Shown: positions 12,033-24,400 of the stretch, in pieces
Layout of the letters: every line of letters begins with the position of its first letter
Position numbering within the stretch: position 1 is the stretch's first letter
Assembly (NCBI GenBank): GCA_033026295.1
Contig: CM065182.1
Span: 14,446,001 to 14,510,000, forward strand
Length of the DNA: 64,000 nucleotides
Source of the DNA: Channa striata
Lineage: Eukaryota; Chordata; Actinopteri; Anabantiformes; Channidae
Direction: 5' to 3'
Notes under the pieces: model-generated
Told to the model about the DNA's origin: nothing
Seen by the model: only the letters and a program-made list of their open reading frames with translations
Database searches by the model: none
Program-made: the position numbers and the translations under genes

Positions 12033-14378
12033 AGTTGGCAAAGGAGAGTAGGCAACTGCGGCTGAGACCAGAGGATGAGAGTGGATGCTTTTGTGTCACT
12101 TCCCGATATTGTCAGGTCGACCATCAGAGAAATTTCACCGGCCACAGAAAACAACTGCAGAAAGCAACTGTAACTTACTTTTGACAGTTAAATTCAAAAA
12201 GTCAAGATTGGCCAGCTCCTATTAGTGATGACATCCTCATCTCTGGCACAAGATCTAAATCATCCTTTGTCACAACACGCACTCACTCCACAGATTCTTT
12301 GTTAGCGCATCATTTTTTAATGTTTCCAACTAGGCTACTGTATGTCTAGTTAAGAAGAGGCATTTCCACTTCAGCTTTGTATATAGCATGGATATGGTAA
12401 CATGAAGAAAGTAATGGGAACATCAGGGCTGATTTGCCTAAATGTTTTCTTTGTTCTTCTTTGTAATGCTCCATCTATCAAGTCTCATTGTCTTTATTAT
12501 GTATCATATTGAGAACAATGAGACTTGAAATGGGGCAGACCAGTTTCTGAATTTCCATGGCAGATGAGCAGACAGCTCTCCAGTAATTCTGACCACACTT
12601 AAACAGAAAGCCTTGAGTTGGATAAGACATCATTTCTGCAGCCTCCATTTTAAGTTACGTTTGTCTTTTTTTAACCCTAGTCACTTTGCCTCTGTCCACA
12701 AGAGATGTTGTAATATTGCTAGTGCAGTATCATAAATACAGCATGATATTTAGCTCTCCTGGCGACAAAAACAGCATCTTAAATTGATTATAAGTCCCTC
12801 AACTCACTCTGGCTAGTGAATCACATCGTATGACGGATCAGAAACATTACTTACATGAGATATTTCAGTCAATGTGCCATGACATTCCAAGTAAGGATAA
12901 TTGTGAACAAGTCAATCTACACCAGTGAAGGTATTTTTCTGTAAACATTATTTGTATGTACATATAGAAGTTAGCAGATTGACAAAGCATTGTGTATGCA
13001 AGGGAACAGAAAAGAAGAAGAAGAATTGTCACAGATGTTCTGCCCCCACACAGGTTTCACAGTACATCAAAACTACAGTCCAAACTTCACAGCAAGTTTC
13101 AGGAACACAGAATCACATTTGAAGATGATTTTTCTGATTGTTTCGTAAAAAGGGAGAACCAACCTCACTCACCAGAGGCTGGCTCACTCTACAAAACTCA
13201 TGGGATAGTTCAAAAGCACACAGAAATGTCAACATATCTTTGAGACATATTCCTTGTAAAGCAACCAAACATGTATTGTTTTTTTTATCAGTTATTAAAA
13301 CACTATTCTATGAGATAAATAATTGAAGGTTTGTGAATTGTATTGATATTTCTCTGATATTTCGATGTATCTTGTTACCACTCCTCTTAGCACATCACAT
13401 TTTAGATTGCCTTTACTTAAATCCAGACAAAAAGCACACTTTCCTCTGGTTGCTGCAAATATCTTTTCTTTTTGCATTATTTACAGTTCAGATTATGCAG
13501 AGAAAACACAAAGATGGAACAAACAAATGTTTAGTTTTGTTGCATTGTGCATTTTATATGTGCTGAATCTGTTATTCAATGGATTTGATAATATAAAACC
13601 ATTTTCTCTGTTATGTCTACATTTATTTACTCATGCTCTGTGATTTCCTATGGTTTTTTTATGAAAGTGCCATTCAACATGACCTGCTCAGCATTCAGAA
13701 AATATTTCATTCCTCACTCATTGCTATTGTATAGTGTTCATGTGAAATGGATCTTAATATGTGTACAGAATGTGGGTAAAGATGAAAATACACTTGATTA
13801 TATACTTTGTACACACCTGTTTTGTGTGTGATTCTTGGAGAAGTGAACTGTATTTGACCTTTATTACTGGTTAGGGATATTAATGAATAAATACTATCTA
13901 GGTCAGAGTGAACTGAGTTAGAATTTTAGATAACTGATATAAATCAGTAGATATTATGTGACCCTCTCATAGCAGCACATTTTCAAACATTATAATTTAC
14001 ATACTGCATTCACGTGATAAAGCTCTGGGAGTTAGGATAAAAGAAATTAATTCACAATGATGAAATTTTACACAGGTCACATTTTGCTAACAAGAGAAGT
14101 TAACAAGTTTAACATAAAGAAAGAGCATTTCACCCAAATTGCAGGTCATGGTATGTTTAAAAAATGTGTCTTACACTAGAGTTTCATCATCATCTACTCT
14201 CTCTTCCTCTCTCATGCTCTCTCTTTCACTTTTAGTCACAGCATAGTTCTGGTGTTAGTAATGCCTGGATGTCCATTATTTATTATATAATGAAATCTTT
14301 AAGTAGTTTTTCTACCCCTTGCAGGTCTCCATTAAAATTGAACTTGTGACTGATTTTGACACATAATTCTGAAATAAA
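12033..14378 (+). other. nrxn2: nrxn2 3' untranslated region and flank
   Basis: After the TGA at 12030-12032 there is AT-rich non-coding sequence with possible polyadenylation signals AATAAA at 13886-13891 and 14373-14378. The true cleavage site cannot be chosen from sequence alone. Open frames in the stretch have no family resemblance and are treated as chance. Confidence 0.55.
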
Positions 14379-14479
14379 ACAAAATATTAAATCAGCTGAA
14401 CTCCTGTAGGGATACAGTGGTGATTCATGTCACCCCTGTCAGATTCAGGTTTAGTTTAGTCTGAAACCGCCATAGCTTG

Positions 14480-14655
14480 GCAGCTCTAGCTCAGTTGGTA
14501 AGGCAGTTGTCCAGGGACCACAGGGCTAGTGGCTCAATCCCCTGTCCCTGCACCCTGAAGCATCCCTGGGCAAGACACTGCCATACAGGAGGTGTTCAGT
14601 GTGTTTACTAAATTACTCTGTAATTCACTTTGGACCAAAGCATCTGCTAAATGTA
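14480..14655 (+). mobile_element. tRNA-derived SINE fragment
   Basis: A box-A-like motif (TAGCTCAGTTGG, 14487-14498) and a box-B-like motif (GGCTCAATCCCC, about 14531-14541) have tRNA-like spacing. They are followed by 'CCTGGGCAAGACACTG' and a tail similar to the fish repeat ending 'AAAGCRTCTGCTAAATG'. It is a retroposed tRNA relative, not a tRNA gene: no cloverleaf acceptor stem can be closed. Confidence 0.65.
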
Positions 14656-16558
14656 AACTTATTTGGTTTGGAAAATGTGTACATTAACCAGAGTGTGTGT
14701 CATGAAACTTAAAAATTGCATTTTTATCAATGTAGGATCCAGATTTTTAGGAGTTTGACCCATATTGTGAGACAATAGTCAGGATAATTCAGCATCCTAG
14801 GTTTTGGTCTTTAATAAGTAGACCTGCCTCTTGAAACTCCCCATATTTAGGTACAATGCAGAGCTAGAGTACTCCTGTTATATGTGGAGCAAGTCTACAT
14901 ACTGTAGCCAAATATACATACCGTGACAATAATGACAATGACAGTATTTGATAACTCCTGTGTATAGAGCATTAGTTAGTGCTCTTGTCCAAAGTACAGT
15001 ATGTTACACTATTACATGCATTATATACAATTTGTGTCAAATGCACAATTATCCTAAGTGGCATCATTTTATTTGTCTTGTCCTCCAGATGTTTTCTCTC
15101 CGAAATTATTGAGTATTTTTTCTTTCCTTCTCCATCACCCATTCGGCCATCTCTTAAATAAAATGAATAATATGCTGTATCAAGAAAAGGCAGTGGCAAA
15201 ATTTTACGGTTTGACTACCCCCTGCTGAGAACATAAGGAACTGTAGGATGGATTAGTTTTCCCATGAAAGCTGAGGAGGATTTTCATAAAACGTTTAAGA
15301 GAATTTCGATAATTTGTATTCAAAGCCAAAAGGCCCACTTGTGTCATTAGCCTGTTTGTGCAGAGAATAATTGGGAATTATCCTGTAAAAAGCAAACAGT
15401 ACTGGTCTAGAGCAGGTAAGGTCTGTGCAATAGGTATCATGATGGGGGGTACTGGATACAAAAAGCTACTACCAAGCATTGCTGAGATGTCACTGGTGTA
15501 ATTCAACAAAACAATAATAAAAGTAAATGCCCAGATATCATATCCCCACTATACCATATGCACTTTGACCTACCACTCTATCTCTTAAACACTGTCAAAT
15601 TCCCACAACTATAATGTGAGGTCAGGTCCCATTTTCTTTCACTGTTTATTAAGCTCTGGAGAAATTGAACAGAAACTTGACTGTTTGGTTTAAATTCGCC
15701 ATATCTCAATTAGGAAAAATTACGTGACGAGATGGGAAACACTGACACATTGACACAACTTAAATCCCCAAAATAAAAAAGAACTGTTGATGTGATGTTT
15801 TGTATTTAATTTTATGTAATTTTCAGAATGCTGGCTAAAACAAAATGAGCAAGTATTTATGTGAGCTCTACACCCTTTTTTTTTTATTAAACAAATACAG
15901 GAATGGGGACAACAGCTAAAATAAAAATATTTAAAAAAACAAATGCCAGATATAATATAAGCTACAATAAACAATTCAAGATTTACAACAAGAAATAACA
16001 GTCACAGCAATCAAAAAATTGTCAACTTTTAGCTCACTTTAATAATGAAACAAACATTCAGTAGATTTTGTTGCATTTTATAGTAAACATACTGACTTAA
16101 ATTCATCCAAAACATTTTTACTCTTATTGAATAAATGAGTAATAGTTTTATTTTCTATCAAACAAAAGGCAGATGCACAATTAACTAACTACGTATTGAA
16201 TGAACTTGTTTAACTTAAGAATAGTATTGTAAGGGAACGACCAAGCTTTCTTCAAGTGTATCTAAAACAAACATATTCTGAAATATGAATCTCTTACATG
16301 TCTGTTGTTTGTACACAAACTGACTGAAACACATCCCACAAATAAAGTCAGTAATCATCCTCTCATTTCTGATGTATAATAAGATCTGTCTAAGAGACAA
16401 GTCTTCTAGGAACTGCTTTTAAAAAGGAGTTTAGTGGCTTATAGTGAACTGTGAACTGGTTGCCTTAACTGACTATAAAGCTAATAAAATTTTTTTAAAA
16501 ATATGAATAAAGCAGGTAGTAATTAAGAGTGACTTTTTAATTACATTTAACGTCTTTG
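14656..16558. other. Intergenic, nothing recognised
   Basis: This is AT-rich sequence between nrxn2 and the pcnx3 promoter. No exon-like frame, RNA gene or clear repeat was recognised. It contains short homopolymers only. Confidence 0.6.
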
Positions 16559-17022
16559 TTATTGCAATGTGATGTTTCGCATTTTGTAGTTTTTCTCATT
16601 ACGTCACTGCACTGTACCAATCAGCGCCATGGGAATACACCCCCCCCCCCCCCCCGTGCGTGCCGTGCGTCCTACATCCATGGTGTCAACTACTTGTTAG
16701 CTAGCAGTAGCTACTCTTTTAGCTAGCTTGTTGAATCATTTCAACATGAGCACAGTTTATGCCAGGAACACACGATCACCATGATAGAAGACCCCTGCTC
16801 CCGTCGCATCTCTGTTAACTTTTGATGCCAAAGAAGACGAGTAACTATTACAGGATAATGATAAGTTAAAGTGATAAGCCTTCGGCAACAAAAAGTGAAG
16901 CTACGGTTTTTGGACAGGCGATTTCCTTGCTTACCAGCATCCTGAGAAGGAAAGCTCCGAGATTTTGCAAGGACTGGATGCGGAAGGAGGATATGAGACA
17001 AGCTGACCAGCTAATGCTAATT
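16559..17022 (+). promoter_or_regulatory. pcnx3: Probable pcnx3 promoter and non-coding first exon
   Basis: A CRE-like TTACGTCA (16599-16606), a CCAAT box (16617-16621) and a run of 16 C (16640-16655) cluster here. They are followed by sequence with more CpG than its surroundings. A GTAAGC donor at 17023 could end a non-coding first exon that joins the coding exon at the acceptor before 18000. The transcription start is not determined. The assignment rests on position and motif clustering. Confidence 0.45.
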
Positions 17023-17999
17023 GTAAGCTACACTTGGATTCATATCTACAAAACCTTTAGGCTACCTGCGAGCATTATCATCAAATCTATCAGGCTAAGC
17101 TAATATTAGCCAATGACAACTAACGTTCACATTGTGGCCAGCGGTTAAGCTAACTTCTTGTTGTACACTGGCTTTACTTGTACCTAGCTAACGACAGGGG
17201 CATTACTCAGATTGAAATACTGATATATGCGGCCTAGCATTAGCCGGTAAAAAGCACTTATCAATCGTTTAACGCTTCTCAGACAGTTTGTAGGCATGCA
17301 CCTCTGTTGTCGATCGTTTTTTTTAACATTCACCGATAAGTTTGAAGACGTTGAACAGGTCGAATTGAACCGATAATTATTCCATATATATTTTTCGTTA
17401 GCTAGGCTAAATTGCCTGTTAGCTTGCTAATGTTAACCAGAAAACTTAATCTAACCCGAATAGCACTAGCTTGGACATTAAATTGAGGTATTTTAAGCCC
17501 TGTCGTCCTACCTGAAGCTTTGCTGTTCTGTGGTTTGGTTAGAACACACTGACACACACTGCCAGGCACTGACATTGTTAGTTTGTCATTTTCACTTTAG
17601 CTGTTGTTAGAAGTACTGTACACCTCTACAGTAATAACTTATTACTGTGAGCTCATGTAAGTGTATTGCTTGACTCAATATCAATGTAGTCTGTCTTATG
17701 ATATGTGATATTTTTGCTAAATATACAACCATCTAAAAATCAAGATGAAACTATAGTTTCATAATGACTATTTGGAATTTAAGGAAGTGCTTAAAATGGC
17801 AAACAAAAAAGACACTTGAAGGTGCACAGCTGATAATTGCAGACAGGTTTCTGCAAGGGTGAAGTACAGTTACAATTTGCCTAAATGTATTCCAGGATTG
17901 TCAATGTAATTTCAGAAAAGATTATTGCCTACCATTAACTTTCCTCAATAAGTGCAATGTTTGAAATTTAACTTTGCTAGTTTTATCTCTTTCTTACAG

Positions 18000-18332
18000 A
18001 TGATTGTTTTTGCACACATTCAGTTGGTTACCAATGTGCCAAAAAGTCACTCTTTCGATTACCAAACGAGGATAGGCTAGAGTGTCCTGACATTTGTTCA
18101 GGGAGGGAGCACAAACTGGCACAGGAATATGCAAGGATTCTTGACCTCAACTGAAGTATACATATCCAAGACACTGAACTATTGTCCTTCATGAAACAGT
18201 CTTGGTTAATCTGCCCTCCCCAGTGGAAGTGCCATCATAGACACAAGATATTGCGGCTTGAACTGTTGGACAGTTTTTGAGCTGCAGCCTTGGAGGACGA
18301 ACTTAAGCTTTTGGTTGAACCTAAAGGTGGAG
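18000..18332 (+). promoter_or_regulatory. pcnx3: pcnx3 5' leader with three upstream ORFs
   Basis: A pyrimidine-rich acceptor ending in CAG at 17997-17999 opens this exon. Before the start codon at 18333 there are three ATG-initiated ORFs: 18000-18080, 18129-18194 and 18191-18280. The second and third overlap by four bases. The main ATG has G at -3 and at +4, a good context. Upstream ORFs usually lower translation of the main frame; here that is inference. Confidence 0.55.
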
Positions 18333-21300
18333 ATGGGTTCCCAAGCTCTTCAAATATTGCGGCAGGGTGTGTGGGCTTCACTTACAGGAGGCTGGTATGT
18401 AGACCCCCATCAGAGCACATTCTCCAACTGCTTCCACCTCTACCTTTGGATATTCCTCCTGGCCTTCCCCTTTCTGCTGTACATGGTAAGCACCTTTTCA
18501 AATCAGACTCTTAAATATTTAAGTGGCGTGACCACATCATTTCTCGTGTCTTTGGCAAGAAAATTATTTATAGTATAGTTGTCTCTAAAGAGCAATGGAA
18601 TTTAAACTTTTTTGGAATTCTTTCTTTGCTAGAAGTTTTCAAAAAATTCCTGGCACTCATTCTTTGAAGTTGATTTCATTGTCTCATTTTTATATTTAGC
18701 CTCAGCTGTTGTCATTGTTTTTTGTACTCCCTCCCAGGCACTTCCCCCTAGCTTGGTGGTTGCAGGCGTGTACTCTGCTGTGGTAGCAGTCTTTTTTACA
18801 GCCATTAAGGTTGTGAACTACCGGCTTCATTCCATGTTTGACCTTGGTGAGATTGTTGAGAAAAAGCAGGCCTCACTCACAGCTGAAGGTCCAAGGATAG
18901 AAGAAGGAGATGAATGTTCAGGTGTCCATGACAGCAGTCAGCAAAGGTAAGATGATGATTTTCAGACAGATTTGGGAGAAAACCTATGATATGACAATGC
19001 TGTGAGATACTAAATCATTTTTAAAATATAAATGAACATGCACGGAATGTAACTCTTTCACAGGGATAGTCATGTTGGTGTAGAGATGACTGTGTTTCGG
19101 AAGGTTAACTCAACACCTCCTGTGCGCTGCAGCTCTCAGCACTCCCTGTTTGGATTAAATCAAGTGTCGGTGAGGATTTCCACCTTCCTCCTGTCTTCAT
19201 TACTGTTTCCCTAATTCTGCTAGTTCAAAAATGTTTAAGAATTTCCCAATTTTCCCTTCCCAGTCTATTGTACAAGTGTTTTATGGAATAAATAAAAATA
19301 TATATATTAAAAGAAGCACTAACTATCCTTTTTTATCCTTTAGGAGTTCTTGCCCCAGCTGGAGGATACAGGGGGTCCTAAGGGTAAGTGTCTGAATCTT
19401 CTGTTAACGTACCAAATACCAGAAGTGACAGGTTGAACCATGTATATTGTATACATAAACTCAATACACAGACTTTACGCAATTTACATGTATGCACCTA
19501 CCTTGTATTACATATGCACTTTCGGTTTTTAAATGTCTTCTTTTTTACCTCAGACATCAAAGAGTTAATGCAGGAACAAGGAAGCAATAATGTGATCGTT
19601 ACGTCAGCTCAACGTGAGATCCTTCGCCAGAGTTCCCAGGACACCATTAGTAAGTCTTTTAGTGATCTGTCACCAGAAGCAAGCGTTATACAAACTCGGC
19701 ACAGTTTACTATTAAAACACAAAAAAAGTCTAGTTTATAAGCAAGATTTCAATCTTCTTTTGGTTTCTTACTATACAGGGGCTCCCAGTGTGGTCCAGTC
19801 CTGCATTGCTGCTGCTCTGGGAGGTGATTTTCCAGCTCTTATGGGAATATCTGGAGTTGCAGCTGGATTTGGAGAACCTGGAGACTGTCTGTCTATCCCT
19901 CCATCACCCTCCAGTCAAGAAGATGGAGGTGATAAAGAACAATTGCAGGAAGTGCGAGAATTACCAGAGCAGCATAGCCCGAAGGACAAGGGGTTGGGTG
20001 CCTATTCTCCCCTTGGTCCCTCTGCTGAATCTGAGAGCCTGGGGGATACTCCCCTTAGCCCACTTATAAAAAGCAGCTTAAGTGAGGAGCTGAGTGAAAA
20101 TCTCCTGGGTTTGGGCCTTGACCCTGTGGCATTTGCACCAGGAACTGAGCACCCAGGCAGCCGCAGTGGTGTAGCTCTAGCTGCAGGATCCACAGACAGC
20201 TGCTTCAGTGCAGGTGGAGCCACCACGGACCGTGAGACCCTCAGCACTGTTAGCAGTTACCGCAGTGAAAAAACAGATTCTACTCAGCTAGAAAGTCCTT
20301 CATATAGCCAGTCACGGCCTGGAGACGGACAGGCATCTGCCTCAGCACCAGCGATAGGCTCTAACATCCCAGGGCCTATGGAGGATCCAGCAGGACAGGG
20401 TAGTAGTGATACTGACAACCTGTCAGACAGTGTGTTACTGCGTTCCCCATCCAAAGAGTTTTCCCTCAGCCAGGGCCTGGATAGGACACTTGTTGAAGGG
20501 GAGGATTTGGCCCCTGTACTCTCTGATATTGCACAGCCCCCTCCTCTCCAGAACTCTTCTCCTTCAAGTAGCGGTCACTCAGAGGTTTGTGATTTAGACA
20601 GAAATGTGACAGTTCCTCCTCTACCCCCACCTCGACAGGCCAATTCAGTGCCCTCAGGGCTGGCCCTGGGTCTAGTATGTTCTGAGCCTGCTTTGCCCAT
20701 ATCCTCTACTCCCTTTTTACTGTCTGATCAGCCTGCTCTGCAAGCCCAGCAGGTTGTGCGTCCTAAAGACTTGAAGCTGCTGCGGGCCAGCGGCAGTAGT
20801 ATGGGACACAGGCCAGGCCGAAGGAAAGCTCCACGAAGGCGGGCTGGAGCAGGAAGCAGTAGTTTTGACAGTGGCTCTTACAGGCGTCATCACAATCACA
20901 GACAACACAGAGATTATATCCCAGTGCGCCGACTAGGCGCTAAGGCTTACAGTGAAAGTCTGTTTGAGGACTCCAGCGATGAAGATGATGGCAGTGACAT
21001 GAGTGCTGGTTCTAGCCTGGGCTCTCAGCGCCAGTACAGCTCAGATGATGATGACAATGATGATGATGACTCTAGTTCTTCTACCTCCTGCTACTCCCCG
21101 GACCTCGCTAACACTAGTGCTTCATCCCCACTGCCCCCTGCTGCTCAACTGCCCACCCCAAGAGAACGGGATTTACCTGAGACTTCTGGCCCCTCTCATT
21201 CTCGTGCTGCTCAGCGCTCTTCTAGCACAGCTAGTGCTAAGACTCATGCAAGAGTATTAAGTATGGATGGGGCAGGTGGAGGCCAGAGCAACACAGCAGC

Positions 21301-21420
21301 TGTACCTTCCACTCTGCTTACATTACCCTCCACCTCCACCCCTGCGCCCCGAACTCTCACCATCTCTAAGTCTGACCTAGAAGCTCGCACTATTCATACC
21401 GATGGCTTCACTGGAGCTCG

Positions 21421-21453
<33 letters not shown>

Positions 21454-24400
21454 ACGGCTGGATTCTCTTGGAGGCTCTTGGACTGGCAACCAGATGGCCT
21501 GGAAGGCAGGAGAGTTGGTTGAAGAAGGAGCTGTAGGAGGAGGTAAGTTAATCTTGTTCCTGTTTTTGGAAGTCCTGGTACGGAGCATATTTTCAAGACA
21601 ATTGAGATAAATAACTAGGCTAGAGAGTCTCAGATACGAAAACAAGTTTTATGGCATCCCTTTAGATTAAAGTTAAATAATTTATTGGCATTTTAATTCC
21701 CAAATAAATATGTTTCCTATTTAAGACATCTCTGTAGCCCCCTCCTTAAAATTAAATAGATGAATATATGTATCTAGGGAGTATTTCTAAAATTATCTTT
21801 AATTAAATGTGAAGATTAGTTTAAGCCTGACTCTAATTTAACACAGGTGAATAAATTAGAAGAAAGATTCTTAGAAAATTTACAAACTATCTAAACTTAC
21901 CAAACACATAAATAGTGCCAGCAGCTGGCTGGTAACAGACCTTGCCTCTGAACACATTTAATTGTTTGCAAGAATGTGATTTACAGTCACCATACTTTCA
22001 AGGTTAATCTGAGTGACGAACGCGAAACTAAGCAAAAGATTTACTCACCTTGAATCAGTGCTAACTTCCATTTCTGTGTCTCAGTCTCATATTTTGCAAA
22101 CTGTGAAATTAATTGAAATGGAAAAGAATATTAGTCATATTTTGTAATGTGTAGGCAACACATTAAGACACAAACACATTTCACTTCAATAGTGGTTTCA
22201 TCATGAGTAATAACCCAGACTTTGACAAATATGAAATAGAGCAACTGAGGGCAAAAAAATTGCAAGTTAAGTAAATAGCTAAAATCTACAACAGGGTTAT
22301 AAAATCTTGTGAATAATTGTTTGACTCAAATTACAAGTGCTTTAATAGGATTTCCTTTCAAACCATTGTGTTTGCACAAAACAGAACTTCTAGCACGTGT
22401 ACATCACTTCCCACAGAGCTGTTGAGCTTTTTGAATACTTTAAATGTTTGATTGCATTCATGTAAAAGTGTGGAGGAATTGGTGACAAAGATGGTAAGGT
22501 AGTAAACCAATTACCCTCTTCACAGATTTATTTTCGGTGCATATCAAAAAATTATTTATTCAAAATGGAATAAACATTTGGACTTATTGTGTTTATATGG
22601 TATCTGGTAGCACTTTTATATTCTAAAAGATAAATGCTAATCTGTATAGTGACCATTTGTAACTCTAAATAATAATAATATGTTGTTGTTGTTTTATTTT
22701 AAGTTTAAGTTTTTTATGGTTCTTAACACAAGGTATATGATTCTTTCATACTTGTCATTATGCTTACAACAATTAAAAATGAAACGGTGAGCGTTACTGT
22801 CCCGTGTCTCCACAGAGCCAGTTCATACAGCGCACGACAAAGCATGTAGGTTCTCCACCTCTGTGTTATTTATTCTGGACATTGTCCTGGATGATGCATT
22901 AACAGCTGCTACAGTGAACAACAGCCTGCCAGAGTTTGTCTTTTTTCTAACAAAGCCAACAATATTTTTGTTACACAATATGTGTTTCCGTATTTCTGAG
23001 CATTTTGAATTGAACATAATTGTGCAAGTGTTGTAGGTTGAATATAAGGCTCAGCAAAGTACCATCATTCCCAAATTGATTATTTATAACGGGAAAATGT
23101 GAATTTTAATAAATCTTATTATTTTGTTAGCATACACAATTTCCTTTTGTTGAAACAAACTTTTAGTTTAGACCCTATGGACAGTTTTATTAGGTATTCA
23201 AGTCTCACCTACAACTTTTTACATACACATAAGCCACAGCATTAATACTGGTGGTCCCATCAATTTCATGGACAGCATTGCCACTCTAAAATAAATTCTG
23301 TAATACAAGTACCTGCTCACATTTTTTACTTAAGTAAAAGTACAAAAGTAAAATTACTTTAAAGAAAACAGCGTATTTCAAACATTACTGAGTATAGTAA
23401 ATATAGAAATAATGTGTACAGCAATTATTTAAAAAAATTAAGGCTTAGAGATCATTGTTGGTAAAGGTGGATCTGATTTTAACCTCTTTATGTACGGACA
23501 GGTGGTTAACCTGTAGTGATACAGCAGTATTTTTTAATATATATTTTATATTTTAAAAATTTGGTTATTTATAAAACCAGGCAGTATTAATGTTGCAGCT
23601 GATCAGTGATCAAGGACCTTTCAAAACAGAATACAGTTAAGGAGCATCAAGGTTTTCAGTGCTTGTTAAAATCCAAAGGAAAGTTCTGACATGGACAGAC
23701 ACACAGTAGTGCATAGTATTGTTAATTATTAAAGGAAAAAAGGATTTCTTACAGTTTATTATGTTGTACACACTTTTGCTAACAATACAGGAAATTACTG
23801 CTTTCACAAAAAAATCTTAAGCTTAAAGGGCATTGTTGCCCACCACCTCTGCTAATCAGTTTCCTAGGGGAATCCGTAAATGTAATAATTAAATTCTTTG
23901 GCTAATGTACATAAACCTGTTATTATTTGGGGTGGGCACCAGTGTTTCTATTCTTTCTAGCATCAGTGAATCATTAAACCTTATTTTGTGGTTAATGTGG
24001 ATTCAGGGTTTGTCATGCCTGGATAATTTTAAAAAGAGAATTTGATTAATACTTACACTATATTGGTGACTTAGACTATGTCACTGTGTGGTCCATTCAA
24101 AATGCAGACATTACAGTGTCGTAAATAAAATGGTATTGGTGTCCATTTTTGATGTGAAATAATCCTCTTATCGTGTACACTTACACTATAATCTAAACTG
24201 ATGTACCTGTTGACCCGTCTCCAGCCATAGATCCAGAGAGTGGGGGCAAACACGAGTCAGTCAGCAGTGTTAAAAGGACCCAGGCCATCCGCAGGAGACA
24301 CAATGCTGGGAGCAACCCTACACCCCCCCCCTCCACCATGGGATCCCCTCCCAGGTTTGTTAGTTAAGCAGCTCAGACTAGCGGCAGAATTATACTTCTC

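Noticed and set aside
14480..14560. Functional tRNA gene
   Set aside because: Box A and box B are present, but no acceptor stem pairs and a SINE-like tail follows.
21003..21260. Met/Leu-rich plus-strand frame of 85 codons
   Set aside because: It is a shifted frame of the Asp/Ser-rich pcnx3 exon 6.
19388..21610. Single 740-codon open frame treated as one gene
   Set aside because: It runs through a non-coding intron start and intron 5. Splice borders and family match show it is pcnx3 exons 5 and 6 plus intron sequence.
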